Shown here: piece after piece, positions 25,462-33,250 of the stretch
How the letters are laid out: each line of letters begins with the position of its first letter
How positions within the stretch are numbered: position 1 is the first letter of the stretch
Assembly (NCBI GenBank): GCA_963925035.1
Contig: CAWUSK010000001.1
Coordinates: forward strand, 31,741 to 95,740
Origin: UBA4466 sp963925035
GTDB lineage: Bacteria; Bacteroidota; Bacteroidia; Flavobacteriales_D; Crocinitomicaceae
DNA: 64,000 bases
Direction: 5' to 3'
Notes under the pieces: generated by a model
Told to the model about the DNA's origin: nothing
What the model saw: only the letters and a program-made list of their open reading frames with translations
Database searches by the model: none
Position numbers and translations under genes: made by a program

Positions 25462-25907
25462 TATTTCTGACGTTTTAAACGCATTTCTAAATACGGATTG
25501 GTAAAATTAAATTTTTCATAGAGTTTTTTGGCTGGATTATTAGCCTCTACATGCAATGCTATGTCACCTTTAGCATGCTGCGTAATCGTTTCCATTAATC
25601 GTTTTCCCAGGCCTTCTCCGCGGTGTTCGCTATGCGTTGCAATGTATACTAAGATGTTTTCAGGAATGTATCCACTCATTCCAGTAGCATTCACAACCGC
25701 TACCCCTATTATTTTATCTCCTTCAGAAATAATAGTTGTAAACCCACCAAAGGAAATCGTTTCTTTCAGCGAATAATTAATTGCCTTACCAATGTCAGTT
25801 TTATCATCTCCATATTCTCCCAGATGAAGATGTAAGAAATTTATTATTTCGCCCTTTTCTATTTCGCTAAGTCGATTTATTGCTGTGTAAACTTTAATTT
25901 CTGGCAT
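25461..25907 (-). CDS. GNAT-family N-acetyltransferase
   Basis: A 148-residue GNAT. The acetyl-CoA pyrophosphate loop is seen as EHRGEGLGKRLMETI, with the preceding strand PENILVYIATHSEHRG and the C-terminal ALHVEANNPAKKLYEKFNF typical of small-molecule or protein acetyltransferases. The substrate is unknown. It is first in a likely operon with the PLP racemase, whose ATG shares the A of its stop codon, which hints at an amino-acid-related substrate. Confidence 0.85.
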   Translation of the reverse strand: MPEIKVYTAINRLSEIEKGEIINFLHLHLGEYGDDKTDIGKAINYSLKETISFGGFTTIISEGDKIIGVAVVNATGMSGYIPENILVYIATHSEHRGEGLGKRLMETITQHAKGDIALHVEANNPAKKLYEKFNFTNPYLEMRLKRQK

Positions 25908-26024
25908 AACTTTACTTTTTTACTACAGTATAACATACTAGGTGAGAATACCAAAGATTTGCATAAAACACTTTGTTTTAATATTTTTAAAAAACAAAAT
26001 ATAACCACTTATAACTCTATCAAA

Positions 26025-27090
26025 ATGAAATTAACAACCTACTTATTTATTGTATTTGCCTTGGGAGGTTGTAGAGGAAGAAAGAAAGTTTATTTGACAA
26101 GACAATAAAAGAAGCCAACAATAAAACTAAGGGGGTTTCATCATAACTCAGATCAAGATTCACAGTACACGAGCGAACTCTATATTGGGACGCTTCAAAA
26201 ACATGAAATACAAATTTCAATAAGAAAAAGCAATGCTTTTGAAGACCAAACGGTAGTGCAGGGATGGAAAAAGACGTGTGTTAGACAACGTCTACATTGA
26301 ACGCTTCTGGCGATCATTAAAACAAGAGAAGATCTATCTTAACCCTCCGAATGGTGAAGTTGATTTGTTCAAAAAAGTAAAAGAATATGTGCATTTTTAC
26401 AACACAGAAAAAAGACATACAGAAATTGGAAGTGTTCCACCAGACGAACTGTTTTTTAATCAAAAAATGGTCGGGTGATACACCTTAGGAAATAAAAAAG
26501 TTGTCCGAAGGATGGGGGATACTATAAAACGAAGTTGAAAGTCTTCCTGAAAAATACAAACAAGAAGATTTACACGTGTATGCAGATGACAAAACAAAAT
26601 TAGGGGTTGGAGATAAAGTTAGAGTCACTGCAACGGATATTTACATTTCTACTAGATATTATAGTTTAGAAGGATATACTATCGAAAAGGTTGATGAAAA
26701 AAATATTGAGGAGGCTTCCAAAGATGCTGTTGCATTAACTAGTGCATTAATTCATGACACATCGGTACATGAAATCTACGGATAGATGGACGGAGTGCTT
26801 TCAATTCCAAGTGTATTCTATACAATGAATGATTTCTTAGGGTTGAAAATCAAAACAAGTACCAACAAAGATTTTGAAACAGTTGATGTTCATATGGGAC
26901 AGGGTCCGAGTGCTATGGGTGCACTTCCATCGAGCTACACACCAAAAGATTTGAAGGTGAGGGATTCAGATGGGGATTTAATTAGTACTGGAAAAAAGTG
27001 CGTATTTGCGGAACTTGGCAACGTTACGGATTTGTTTATTCAACTGGTCTTGGTGGACAATTTAAAACAGAAGAAATCATTGTTTTATAG
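26025..27090 (+). pseudogene. Decayed lipoprotein gene interrupted by an IS3-family fragment
   Basis: A lipoprotein signal (MKLTTYLFIVFALGGC, lipobox LGGC) starts at 26025 but meets TAA at 26106. The same frame then stays open for about 56 codons (including SELYIGTLQKHEIQIS). After the IS fragment, reading resumes near 26530 (NEVESLPEKYKQEDL) and runs to a TAG at 26783, continues in frame, and then needs one extra A in the A-run at 26992-26997 to give KKVRICGTWQRYGF and a natural end at 27090. The second half looks like a beta-rich, perhaps OB-fold domain. At least four lesions make it a pseudogene. A reading of GFHHNSDQDSQYTS as transposase is possible. Confidence 0.72.
26263..26520 (+). mobile_element. 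IS3-family transposase C-terminal fragment
   Basis: The frame through 26263-26478 reads DGKRRVLDNVYIERFWRSL then KQEKIYLNPPNGEVDLFKKV and ends near EIGSVPPDELFFNQ. This is the third catalytic Glu region and C-terminus of an IS3-family OrfB integrase (DDE type). A TAG stands just upstream in frame and the first two-thirds are missing, so it is a remnant of roughly 70 codons. Downstream to about 26520 lies non-coding sequence that probably is the IS right end (GTTGTCCGAAGG...). Left end not found. Confidence 0.82.
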
Positions 27091-27111
27091 GGGTTCAAAA
27101 CATAAAATTGT

Positions 27112-27143
27112 AAAGCCTCGACAGTTTCGTCGGGGCTTTTTTT
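27112..27143 (+). terminator. Terminator after the lipoprotein pseudogene
   Basis: AAAGCCTCGAC pairs with GTCGGGGCTTT (one T-G wobble) around an AGTTTC loop, followed by a T-run. It retains full form although the gene before it is decayed. Its T-run overlaps the stop codon of the convergent pirin gene at 27142. Confidence 0.85.
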
Positions 27144-28020
27144 ATTCTTCTAGAAAACCAAATTTTCCGATATTGTAATCTTGAATTGCTTGCATTATTT
27201 CTTCTCTTGTATTCATTACAAAAGGACCTTGTGCTGCAATTGGCTCATCGATTGGTTCACCACTTATTACTAAAATTTTCGCGGCACCAACACCTTCAAC
27301 GGTAAACGTTTCCCCGACATTACCCATCAGTACAAAGTGGTCTGACGGAGCAACTTCACTATTGTTCACTTTTACTTCTCCTTCAATCACTAACACCGCA
27401 GTATTGTAATTACTTGGAAAGTTAAATATTGCAATTCCTCCATCGTTCAATTTTCCGTCTAACATTTGAACAGGCGAAAATGTACTTGCCGCTCCAGCTG
27501 TTCCCATAAACTCGCCAGCAATTACATTAATCGATCCTCCATTATTCGGCAAGTCAACTTTTTGAATATTATCTTTCGTTAACCCTTGGTATTTTGGTGG
27601 CGACATTTTATCCTTCGCGGGCAAGTTGACCCAAAGTTGCACCATTTGGAAGTTTCCACCTTCTTCACTGAATTTTTTTTCATGGTATTCTTTGTGCAAT
27701 ATTCCAGAAGCCGCTGTCATCCACTGCACTTCTCCTGGTTCTATTACCCCGCTATTCCCAGCACTATCGTGATGCGCAACCTTTCCTTGGTATGCAATAG
27801 TTACAGTTTCAAATCCCCTATGTGGATGAACTCCAACTCCTCTAGGCGTATCCGTTGGCGGAAAATAAGTCGGTGCATTATAATCCATCATAATAAATGG
27901 GGACATGCGTTGCATGCTCAAATAATGTGAACTCGGAATGAAATTATGTACTTTAAATCCATCTCCTACAAAATGTGAAGGACGAGGTGGTATAACTAAT
28001 TCTATGTTTTTTGTACTCAT
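27142..28020 (-). CDS. Pirin-family cupin protein
   Basis: A 292-residue bicupin of the pirin family. The metal ligands of the first cupin are visible as H65 and H67 (GVHPHRGFET), H109 and E111 (GILHKEYHE). The second half carries the usual degenerate cupin. Pirins bind iron; some have quercetinase activity and others act as transcription cofactors, so the precise role is open. The gene is intact yet flanked on both sides by IS3 remnants and broken genes. A consensus -7 box lies 24 nt before its start. Confidence 0.92.
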   Translation of the reverse strand: MSTKNIELVIPPRPSHFVGDGFKVHNFIPSSHYLSMQRMSPFIMMDYNAPTYFPPTDTPRGVGVHPHRGFETVTIAYQGKVAHHDSAGNSGVIEPGEVQWMTAASGILHKEYHEKKFSEEGGNFQMVQLWVNLPAKDKMSPPKYQGLTKDNIQKVDLPNNGGSINVIAGEFMGTAGAASTFSPVQMLDGKLNDGGIAIFNFPSNYNTAVLVIEGEVKVNNSEVAPSDHFVLMGNVGETFTVEGVGAAKILVISGEPIDEPIAAQGPFVMNTREEIMQAIQDYNIGKFGFLEE

Positions 28021-28044
28021 AACATTTTGTTTTTAAATCTTGAA

Positions 28045-28052
28045 CAAAGTTA
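28045..28052 (-). promoter_or_regulatory. -7 promoter element for the pirin gene
   Basis: Reverse strand reads TAACTTTG, exact to TAnnTTTG, 24 nt before the ATG at 28020. No TTG lies at -33. Confidence 0.5.
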
Positions 28053-28091
28053 CGCTGAAGTTACATCTTTCACATTGGTCTTGCAACATAA

Positions 28092-28485
28092 TTCTGGACA
28101 CTAAGTTAAGTTACGCTGTTTGTTATTATTATGTTGTAACTCAAATTGACTGATAATTTTGTAATTCAACGCTGAACGTTTACATTTCCTGTTATAGCAA
28201 GTTTCTAACCATTTAAAAATTGCTGTTTTAGTTTATATTGTTTCATAAACCTATACTTCGAAAGCTTTGCTTTCTCTTCTTATCGCTCGCCGAGAAGATA
28301 CTGATCGTCTTTTTTAGGCTTTCAGTTTCCATTTTTGCTTCTCCAAGGGCTTTCTTAAGTTCTGCGATCTCTCGTTGCTCGTCGATCATTTTTACTTTTC
28401 TATGACCAGGGAAGCTGTTTTTGTTATCGCTTCAACCTGTTAATCAAAGAGGATTTTACTCCTAACTCCCGAATCGATCATCAGC
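28092..28485 (-). mobile_element. IS3-family element remnant with internal deletion
   Basis: Reverse-strand reading gives, in order, pieces of OrfA (SIRELGVKSSLINRLKR near 28480-28430; then MIDEQREIAELKKALGEAK to KKTISIFSASDKK at 28389-28243) and, soon after, the C-terminus of OrfB (TKTAIFKWLETCYNRK to SALNYKIISQFELQ, stop at 28101). The middle of OrfB with the catalytic Asp residues is missing. OrfA is itself broken by stops and frame changes. The far end beyond the OrfB stop may be the IS terminus (GTGTCCAGAAT). This fills most of the 753-bp gap between pirin and the stress protein. Confidence 0.82.
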
Positions 28486-28489
28486 AGAA

Positions 28490-28660
28490 CTCACCTCTTA
28501 AATTCAATTCCCATTCTTCAGGCTGCATCATCCAATAATTTCCTCCTTTTGACTCCTTTCATCCTTCCGGTATTTTGGTTGCCAACTTTTCTAAAGACTG
28601 CCCGAATGGAGCTTGAATCGTAACTAGCCCAAATAAAATTATTGGTAAATCTGTTTTCAT
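28490..28660 (-). pseudogene. Truncated secreted-protein ORF beside the IS remnant
   Basis: From ATG 28660 the reverse strand encodes MKTDLPIILFGLVTIQAPFG then QSLEKLATKIPEG and a TGA at 28559, i.e. a signal peptide with Gln at the mature end and little more. The same frame continues open after the stop (GGNYWMMQPEEWELNLRGEF) until the IS-derived sequence begins. The simplest reading is an exported-protein gene cut off by the IS and then mutated. The original protein is not recognisable. Confidence 0.5.
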
Positions 28661-28773
28661 TTGATTCTCACTTTCTTTTAAAACTACTTAACTATTAAAT
28701 AATCTTCTCTTTAAAAGAAAAGTCACGCAAGAATTAAATTCATGCGGGACTTTATACTCTCTATATAAGCATT

Positions 28774-29595
28774 TTACCCGTTAAAATCTACAGACAATGT
28801 ATTTACTCCTTCTATTGGATTCATGATTAATGCAGGAATTTGAGCCTCATTTGTGAGAATAAACTCTTCATGATTAGCTGTTAAAACGCCAAGCACGTTG
28901 TTTTTGTTTAAATTCATTATTGCTATTAAATCTGCTTCAATTGCTATCGCGTGCTTAAGAACTTCGTTATTAAACCCACTACTTGGCAAAACAGTTGTTA
29001 CAACGTTAATTTCTCTTTCTGAAAAGTATTTTTCAGCAAACTTGATGTTTGCGAGTACTTGACGTTTTAAGAATTCATCCGTTTCTTCTGGAGTAACAAT
29101 GTGTACTTTTGATTTGAAATATTTTGCAAGATTTGCAACAATAGCCAACTTCTGCTTAGTTTCTTTATTTAAATCAAGAGGAACGATAATGTTTTCGTAC
29201 CCACTTTCTTTTGTCGTTTTTTCTTGAACAATGACAAATGGCACAGACGAGTGCGTGATTACCTTAAGTGCATTCATACCTGTCAAATGTTGCCAACCGT
29301 GCGTCCCATGAGTTCCCATGAAAATCAATTCAGCGTGATGTTCCGCAGCAAAGTCACCAATATCTTCAAAAATATTTCCTACTCGCACTGAAGGAACTAT
29401 AGTTCCTTGTGAATCAAAAGTCTTAATAATTGCGTTCAATTTTTCTTCAGCAGACGCGATGTCTTTGTTCTTAGCTACCACATGTAGAAGGTAAATAGTT
29501 GCTCCTAAAGGATTTGCAGTAGCAATAGCGTGTTGAAGTGCTATATTCGCAACGTCCGTAAAGTCATGAGGGACAATAAAACTTTTAGTTTTCAT
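28774..29595 (-). CDS. Tandem universal stress protein
   Basis: A 273-residue cytosolic protein with two UspA domains (about 1-140 and 150-273). The first has the ATP-loop signature GTHGTHGWQHLTGMNALKVI and SSVPFVIVQ; the second is degenerate (MNLNKNNVLGVLTANHEEFI). Usp proteins bind ATP/ADP and help survival in starvation or stress, with no single reaction. It is preceded by a perfect -7 box at 29627-29634 and stands alone. Length fits two-domain Bacteroidota members. Confidence 0.92.
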   Translation of the reverse strand: MKTKSFIVPHDFTDVANIALQHAIATANPLGATIYLLHVVAKNKDIASAEEKLNAIIKTFDSQGTIVPSVRVGNIFEDIGDFAAEHHAELIFMGTHGTHGWQHLTGMNALKVITHSSVPFVIVQEKTTKESGYENIIVPLDLNKETKQKLAIVANLAKYFKSKVHIVTPEETDEFLKRQVLANIKFAEKYFSEREINVVTTVLPSSGFNNEVLKHAIAIEADLIAIMNLNKNNVLGVLTANHEEFILTNEAQIPALIMNPIEGVNTLSVDFNG

Positions 29596-29626
29596 AATTT
29601 TGGTTTTGCAGGGTTGTTATATATCA

Positions 29627-29634
29627 CAAATATA
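29627..29634 (-). promoter_or_regulatory. -7 promoter element for the stress protein
   Basis: Reverse strand reads TATATTTG, exact to TAnnTTTG, 31 nt before the ATG at 29595. No clear TTG box is seen upstream. Confidence 0.5.
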
Positions 29635-29674
29635 ACAATAATGGCATTTTATATCGCTATAAACTAGCACAAAT

Positions 29675-30589
29675 TCATGAATGTGTCAAATTATTTAGCC
29701 GTTTGTTTTTTCTCTTTACCATAGATTTCACAAAAGCGTTTAAAACCAATACGAGAACAATTATTAGTGCTCCAACATAAAACCGGGTATTTAAAACTTC
29801 ATGCTCATTTAAAATAAAAATGGCTAGAATAAATGTATAAATTGGTTCTAAATTAATACTTAGGGCGACTGTATAGGCCCCAAGATGTTTTGCAACATCT
29901 ACAATTGCATAGAAAGCAAAGGCAGTGCAAAAAATACCCAGAAACAAAAGCCAGAAAACTGCAGCTCCATCAATTTCAAAAACGGCGCTATTCATTTTTC
30001 CTTGATAAAGGATAATTAGTGTGAGTAAAATAAACGCTGCGAGCATTTCATAAAGGGTAATTTTTAATGGCGTCATAGTGTTGACAAGCTTGGCATTGTA
30101 AACTGCAAATAACGCAGCCAGAAAACCAGAAAGCAAACCATAAAATAAAGCCCTAATGTCTGTAGTTGTGAAATCTCCACAGACATAATAGATCCCAAAA
30201 ATTACAATTAAGCTAAGTCCAAATTCAATCCAAGAAAATGGCCGTTTCATAATCAAGGGCTCAAGCCATGAGACATGAAATGTTGCGGTTGAAAGACATA
30301 ATACCCCAAAGGAGGCAGTTGATAATTGTATCGACATATAAAATGTTAGCCAATGTAACCCTACAACAAATCCAACAATTGTTAATTGAAGGAACTCCTT
30401 TTTGGAGTTGAGTTTATAAGGCCGTTTACGAAAAATAATAAGGCCACCGATAACTATAAACGCGATCAATACTCTGTACCAAACAATATATAAAGAGTCT
30501 AAAGGAATAAGCTTCCCTAAAATACCAGTAAATCCCCACATGAAAATGATAATGTGAAGAAGGATATAGTGTTTTGTTTTTTCTCCCAT
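29675..30589 (-). CDS. EamA/DMT-family permease
   Basis: A 304-residue drug/metabolite-transporter protein with ten predicted membrane helices in two EamA repeats (about 5-135 and 148-285); LGAYTVALSINLEPIYTFILA is the typical end of the second repeat. Substrate unknown. The start is placed at 30589 (MGEKTKHYILL) because a longer reading from 30625 would run through the terminator hairpin of the upstream gene. The ATG then begins 2 nt past that terminator's T-rich tail, leaving essentially no leader. Confidence 0.87.
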   Translation of the reverse strand: MGEKTKHYILLHIIIFMWGFTGILGKLIPLDSLYIVWYRVLIAFIVIGGLIIFRKRPYKLNSKKEFLQLTIVGFVVGLHWLTFYMSIQLSTASFGVLCLSTATFHVSWLEPLIMKRPFSWIEFGLSLIVIFGIYYVCGDFTTTDIRALFYGLLSGFLAALFAVYNAKLVNTMTPLKITLYEMLAAFILLTLIILYQGKMNSAVFEIDGAAVFWLLFLGIFCTAFAFYAIVDVAKHLGAYTVALSINLEPIYTFILAIFILNEHEVLNTRFYVGALIIVLVLVLNAFVKSMVKRKNKRLNNLTHS

Positions 30590-30590
30590 A

Positions 30591-30622
30591 ATAAAAAAGG
30601 CGGTTGAAATATCAACCGCCTT
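30591..30622 (-). terminator. Strong terminator abutting the EamA start codon
   Basis: An 11-bp perfect stem (AAGGCGGTTGA with its complement) around AATA is followed on the reverse strand by a T-run. It ends the coiled-coil gene, and the EamA ATG sits immediately beyond the T-rich tail. Confidence 0.9.
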
Positions 30623-30644
30623 CAAATCTAATTATTCAAAAAAC

Positions 30645-31937
30645 TTATTTCATTTTTTTTAATAGCTTTTTACGATTTTCATCCAATTTTTTTTGACTTT
30701 CGTCCAGCTTCGAAAATGAACCGTTCAGCTTTTCTTGATCTTTCGCCACATCTTTACCTTTCTTAAGGTCTTTTTCGATGTCCTTTTGTTTGTCCTCAAG
30801 TTTTTTTCTGTCTTTGTCTATTTTTTTCTGTTCATCCTCAATTTTAGCCATTTCAGATTGAAATTTTTCAGCCTCCTTTGCTGCTTTTTCAGCTTCTTTT
30901 GCTACCTTTTCAGCATCCTTCTGTGCTTTCTCAGCTTCCTTCTGTGCTTTCTCTATTTCCTTCGCTTCTTTTTCAGCTTCTTTTTTCTGAGCCTCTACCT
31001 CTTTTGCTGACTTTTCTGCTTCCTTTGCCTCTTTTTCAGCTTTATCTGTTTCGTCTTTAGCTGCGTTCTTAGCATCCTTAGCCGCTGCTTCTTTTTCCTT
31101 TGCTGCTTTTTCTGCTTCCTTTATTGCTTCCTCCTGCTCTTTTTGAGATTTACTTGCGTCTTTCTCAGCTTCTTTACTTTCTTTTTTTGCATCCTCTAGT
31201 TTTTGAGTGGATGTCGCTTGAGATTCTCTCAATTTAGCTTCTTCAGCTCTCTTTGCTGCGTCTGCTTCTCTAGCTTTTAAATCAGCCTCTAATTTTGCTT
31301 TTTGTTCTTCGGCTTTTAAGTCATTTGCCTTTTGCAACTCTTCGTTACTCAATTTAGCAGCGTCAATATCTTTCTGGCGAGCTTCGTTTGCTTTTGCATT
31401 CGCCTCATTTTCCTTCGCAATTCTATCTTTCTCAGCCTGCGATGTATTCTGTTTTTGAATCGCTTCTTCCTTTTGCTTTGCTGCATCCGCCGCTGCAGCC
31501 TTTTCCTTGTCAATTTGCGCCTGAGTTTTAGCAATAGAAGCTTCTGAACTTAGGGTGATCTCTTCTGCAGAATCTCCTTTTGCAGTCAAATTGAAACTAT
31601 ATGCTTTCGCATTTTCCAATTTAATATCCGCTAATTTATCTGTTTTATACAACGAGTGGTAAACTTCAATTGTCACTATTTGATCCCCATAAGTTGGAAT
31701 CGAAATAGAAACGGATCCACTTTCATTTGTTGTTCCGGCACCAATAACCGTTTTATCTGCTACAATCTTAACTAAAGCTCCTTTAACAACAGTACCGTTA
31801 CTGTTTACTGTTATTGTAACGTCCACCCCAGCTTTTTGCTCTGAAACTGTACTTGAAACTATTGTTGGGTTTTCATTAAATGCGAAAGCACCTGTCGATG
31901 CTAAAATAACGGATACTAATATGTAAATTTTCTTCAT
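30645..31937 (-). CDS. Secreted protein with Ig-like domain and very long charged helix
   Basis: A 430-residue exported protein. The signal peptide ends near AFAF (residue 20), and an Ig-like/CNA-B-type domain covers about 33-115 (VKGALVKIVADKTVIGAG...). From about residue 130 to the end the sequence is almost only Ala, Lys, Glu, Asp and Gln with a KEAEKAAK-type period of about seven, predicting one uninterrupted helix of roughly 290 residues, either coiled coil or single alpha-helix. It contains no Cys, Pro or Trp in that region. No sorting domain or lipobox. Likely a periplasmic or surface spacer. Closed by a strong terminator. Confidence 0.78.
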   Translation of the reverse strand: MKKIYILVSVILASTGAFAFNENPTIVSSTVSEQKAGVDVTITVNSNGTVVKGALVKIVADKTVIGAGTTNESGSVSISIPTYGDQIVTIEVYHSLYKTDKLADIKLENAKAYSFNLTAKGDSAEEITLSSEASIAKTQAQIDKEKAAAADAAKQKEEAIQKQNTSQAEKDRIAKENEANAKANEARQKDIDAAKLSNEELQKANDLKAEEQKAKLEADLKAREADAAKRAEEAKLRESQATSTQKLEDAKKESKEAEKDASKSQKEQEEAIKEAEKAAKEKEAAAKDAKNAAKDETDKAEKEAKEAEKSAKEVEAQKKEAEKEAKEIEKAQKEAEKAQKDAEKVAKEAEKAAKEAEKFQSEMAKIEDEQKKIDKDRKKLEDKQKDIEKDLKKGKDVAKDQEKLNGSFSKLDESQKKLDENRKKLLKKMK

Positions 31938-32020
31938 TTCAATTTTTTTATAGATCTATAAATATACAACTTTCTAGGATTACTTTGAAGTTTTGGCAAA
32001 AACTATTCCAATATTTCCAC

Positions 32021-32028
32021 TACTTTTA
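32021..32028 (+). promoter_or_regulatory. Near-consensus -7 element, 4 nt before start
   Basis: TACTTTTA matches TAnnTTTG at seven of eight positions and ends exactly 4 nt before the ATG at 32033, the same geometry as at dxr and 11408. The missing final G lowers confidence. Confidence 0.35.
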
Positions 32029-32032
32029 TACT

Positions 32033-33151
32033 ATGCAGTTTTCTGATGTTATTGGACAAAGTGAATTAAAAGCACAACTCATACACGAGGTTGTTGCGGA
32101 TAAAATAAGTCACGCTCAATTGTTCTTGGGAAAACCGGGGTACGGAACGCTACCTTTGGCTTTGGCATTCGTGCAATTTATTATGTGTGAAAACAATCTA
32201 GATTCCGACAGCTGCGGCATTTGTCCGTCTTGTCAAAAAAATCAAAAGCACCAACATCCAGATGTCCATTTTTCATTCCCAACAGTACAAGCAATTTCAA
32301 AAACAGCATCTCCATTACTAAATGATTGGCGAGAACAGCTTTCTGAAACACCTTATTTCGATTTGAATTCGTGGATAAAAAAATCGGACGATAAAGAACG
32401 AAAACCAATCATTAGTGTACACGAAAGTCAAGAAATAATAAAAAAACTGTCTCTTCGATCATACGAAGGAGGGTATAAAGTAATGGTTATTTGGCAACCC
32501 GAAGAAATGAATATTTCTTGTGCCAATAAATTGCTAAAAATATTAGAAGAGCCACCAGCCAGAACGCTCTTTATTCTTGTGGCTGAGTCGCATGAGAAAA
32601 TGTTACAAACGATTTTATCTAGAACACAAACATTAATTGTACCTCGCCTTAAATTAGAAGATGTATCAGGAACATTGGTTGAAAAGATGCATTTCGGTCG
32701 AGATTATGCAGAAAGTATTGCGGCGCGTTCTGATGGAGATTTAATTGAATCCTCAGATATTGCATCGAACAGTGCTGAAAAAAATGAAAACTATCACCAA
32801 TTCACTCAATTGATGCGTGTTTGTTACAAAAAAAATGTAATAGACATGATGGATTGGGGAGATTCCATTTCAAACCGCAGCAAAGAAGGCCAAAAGGAAT
32901 TTTTGAAATATGCGCTTCATATGTTTCGACAAAGTATTTTGCGGAATTATACCGAGAATCATTTGACACGTGTTTCACAAGATGAAGATGGTTTTTTAGG
33001 AAATTTTTCAAAATTCATCACAGGAAATAATATCCAAGATTTTTTCACATCCTTCAACGATGCGCACTATTATTTAGAACGAAATGCTAACAGTAAAATA
33101 TTGTTTACCAACCTCTGCTTTCAAGTAATGCGCTTCATTCATGCGGCATAA
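32033..33151 (+). CDS. holB: DNA polymerase III clamp-loader subunit delta prime
   Basis: A 372-residue AAA+ clamp-loader protein. It starts MQFSDVIGQSELKAQL with SHAQLFLGKPGYGTLPLALAF, a degenerate Walker A lacking the Lys-Ser/Thr pair as expected for delta prime. A four-Cys zinc module follows (CENNLDSDSCGICPSCQ) then CANKLLKILEEPPARTLFILV and SRTQTLIVPRL. It helps open and load the beta clamp. Start 32033 is chosen over an upstream TTG because the family N-terminus begins here. It is separate from dnaX. Confidence 0.86.
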   Translation: MQFSDVIGQSELKAQLIHEVVADKISHAQLFLGKPGYGTLPLALAFVQFIMCENNLDSDSCGICPSCQKNQKHQHPDVHFSFPTVQAISKTASPLLNDWREQLSETPYFDLNSWIKKSDDKERKPIISVHESQEIIKKLSLRSYEGGYKVMVIWQPEEMNISCANKLLKILEEPPARTLFILVAESHEKMLQTILSRTQTLIVPRLKLEDVSGTLVEKMHFGRDYAESIAARSDGDLIESSDIASNSAEKNENYHQFTQLMRVCYKKNVIDMMDWGDSISNRSKEGQKEFLKYALHMFRQSILRNYTENHLTRVSQDEDGFLGNFSKFITGNNIQDFFTSFNDAHYYLERNANSKILFTNLCFQVMRFIHAA

Positions 33152-33250
33152 TTACAAGTTGTTAAAAGTCGACCGTTAACTCTATCATTTCCGAATATAA
33201 ATTACCTTTAATTTTATGTGTACTTTTATGATTAAAGTAAAGAATAAACT

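Noticed and set aside
26136..26220. Second transposase catalytic motif (HHNSDQDSQYTS) for the IS at 26263
   Set aside because: It resembles HSDQGSQYTS but has an extra Asn, lacks Gly and is spaced about 40 nt too far from the Glu region; it stays in frame with the lipoprotein start, so host sequence is as likely. Left undecided.
26025..28660. Composite transposon carrying pirin between two IS copies
   Set aside because: The two IS remnants appear to be different IS3 subgroups in opposite states of decay and no shared terminal repeats were found.
30735..31060. Forward-strand Phe/Leu-rich ORFs that look like membrane proteins
   Set aside because: They are the antisense of the Lys/Glu/Ala-rich helix; the hydrophobic appearance is just the complement of AAR/GAR codons.
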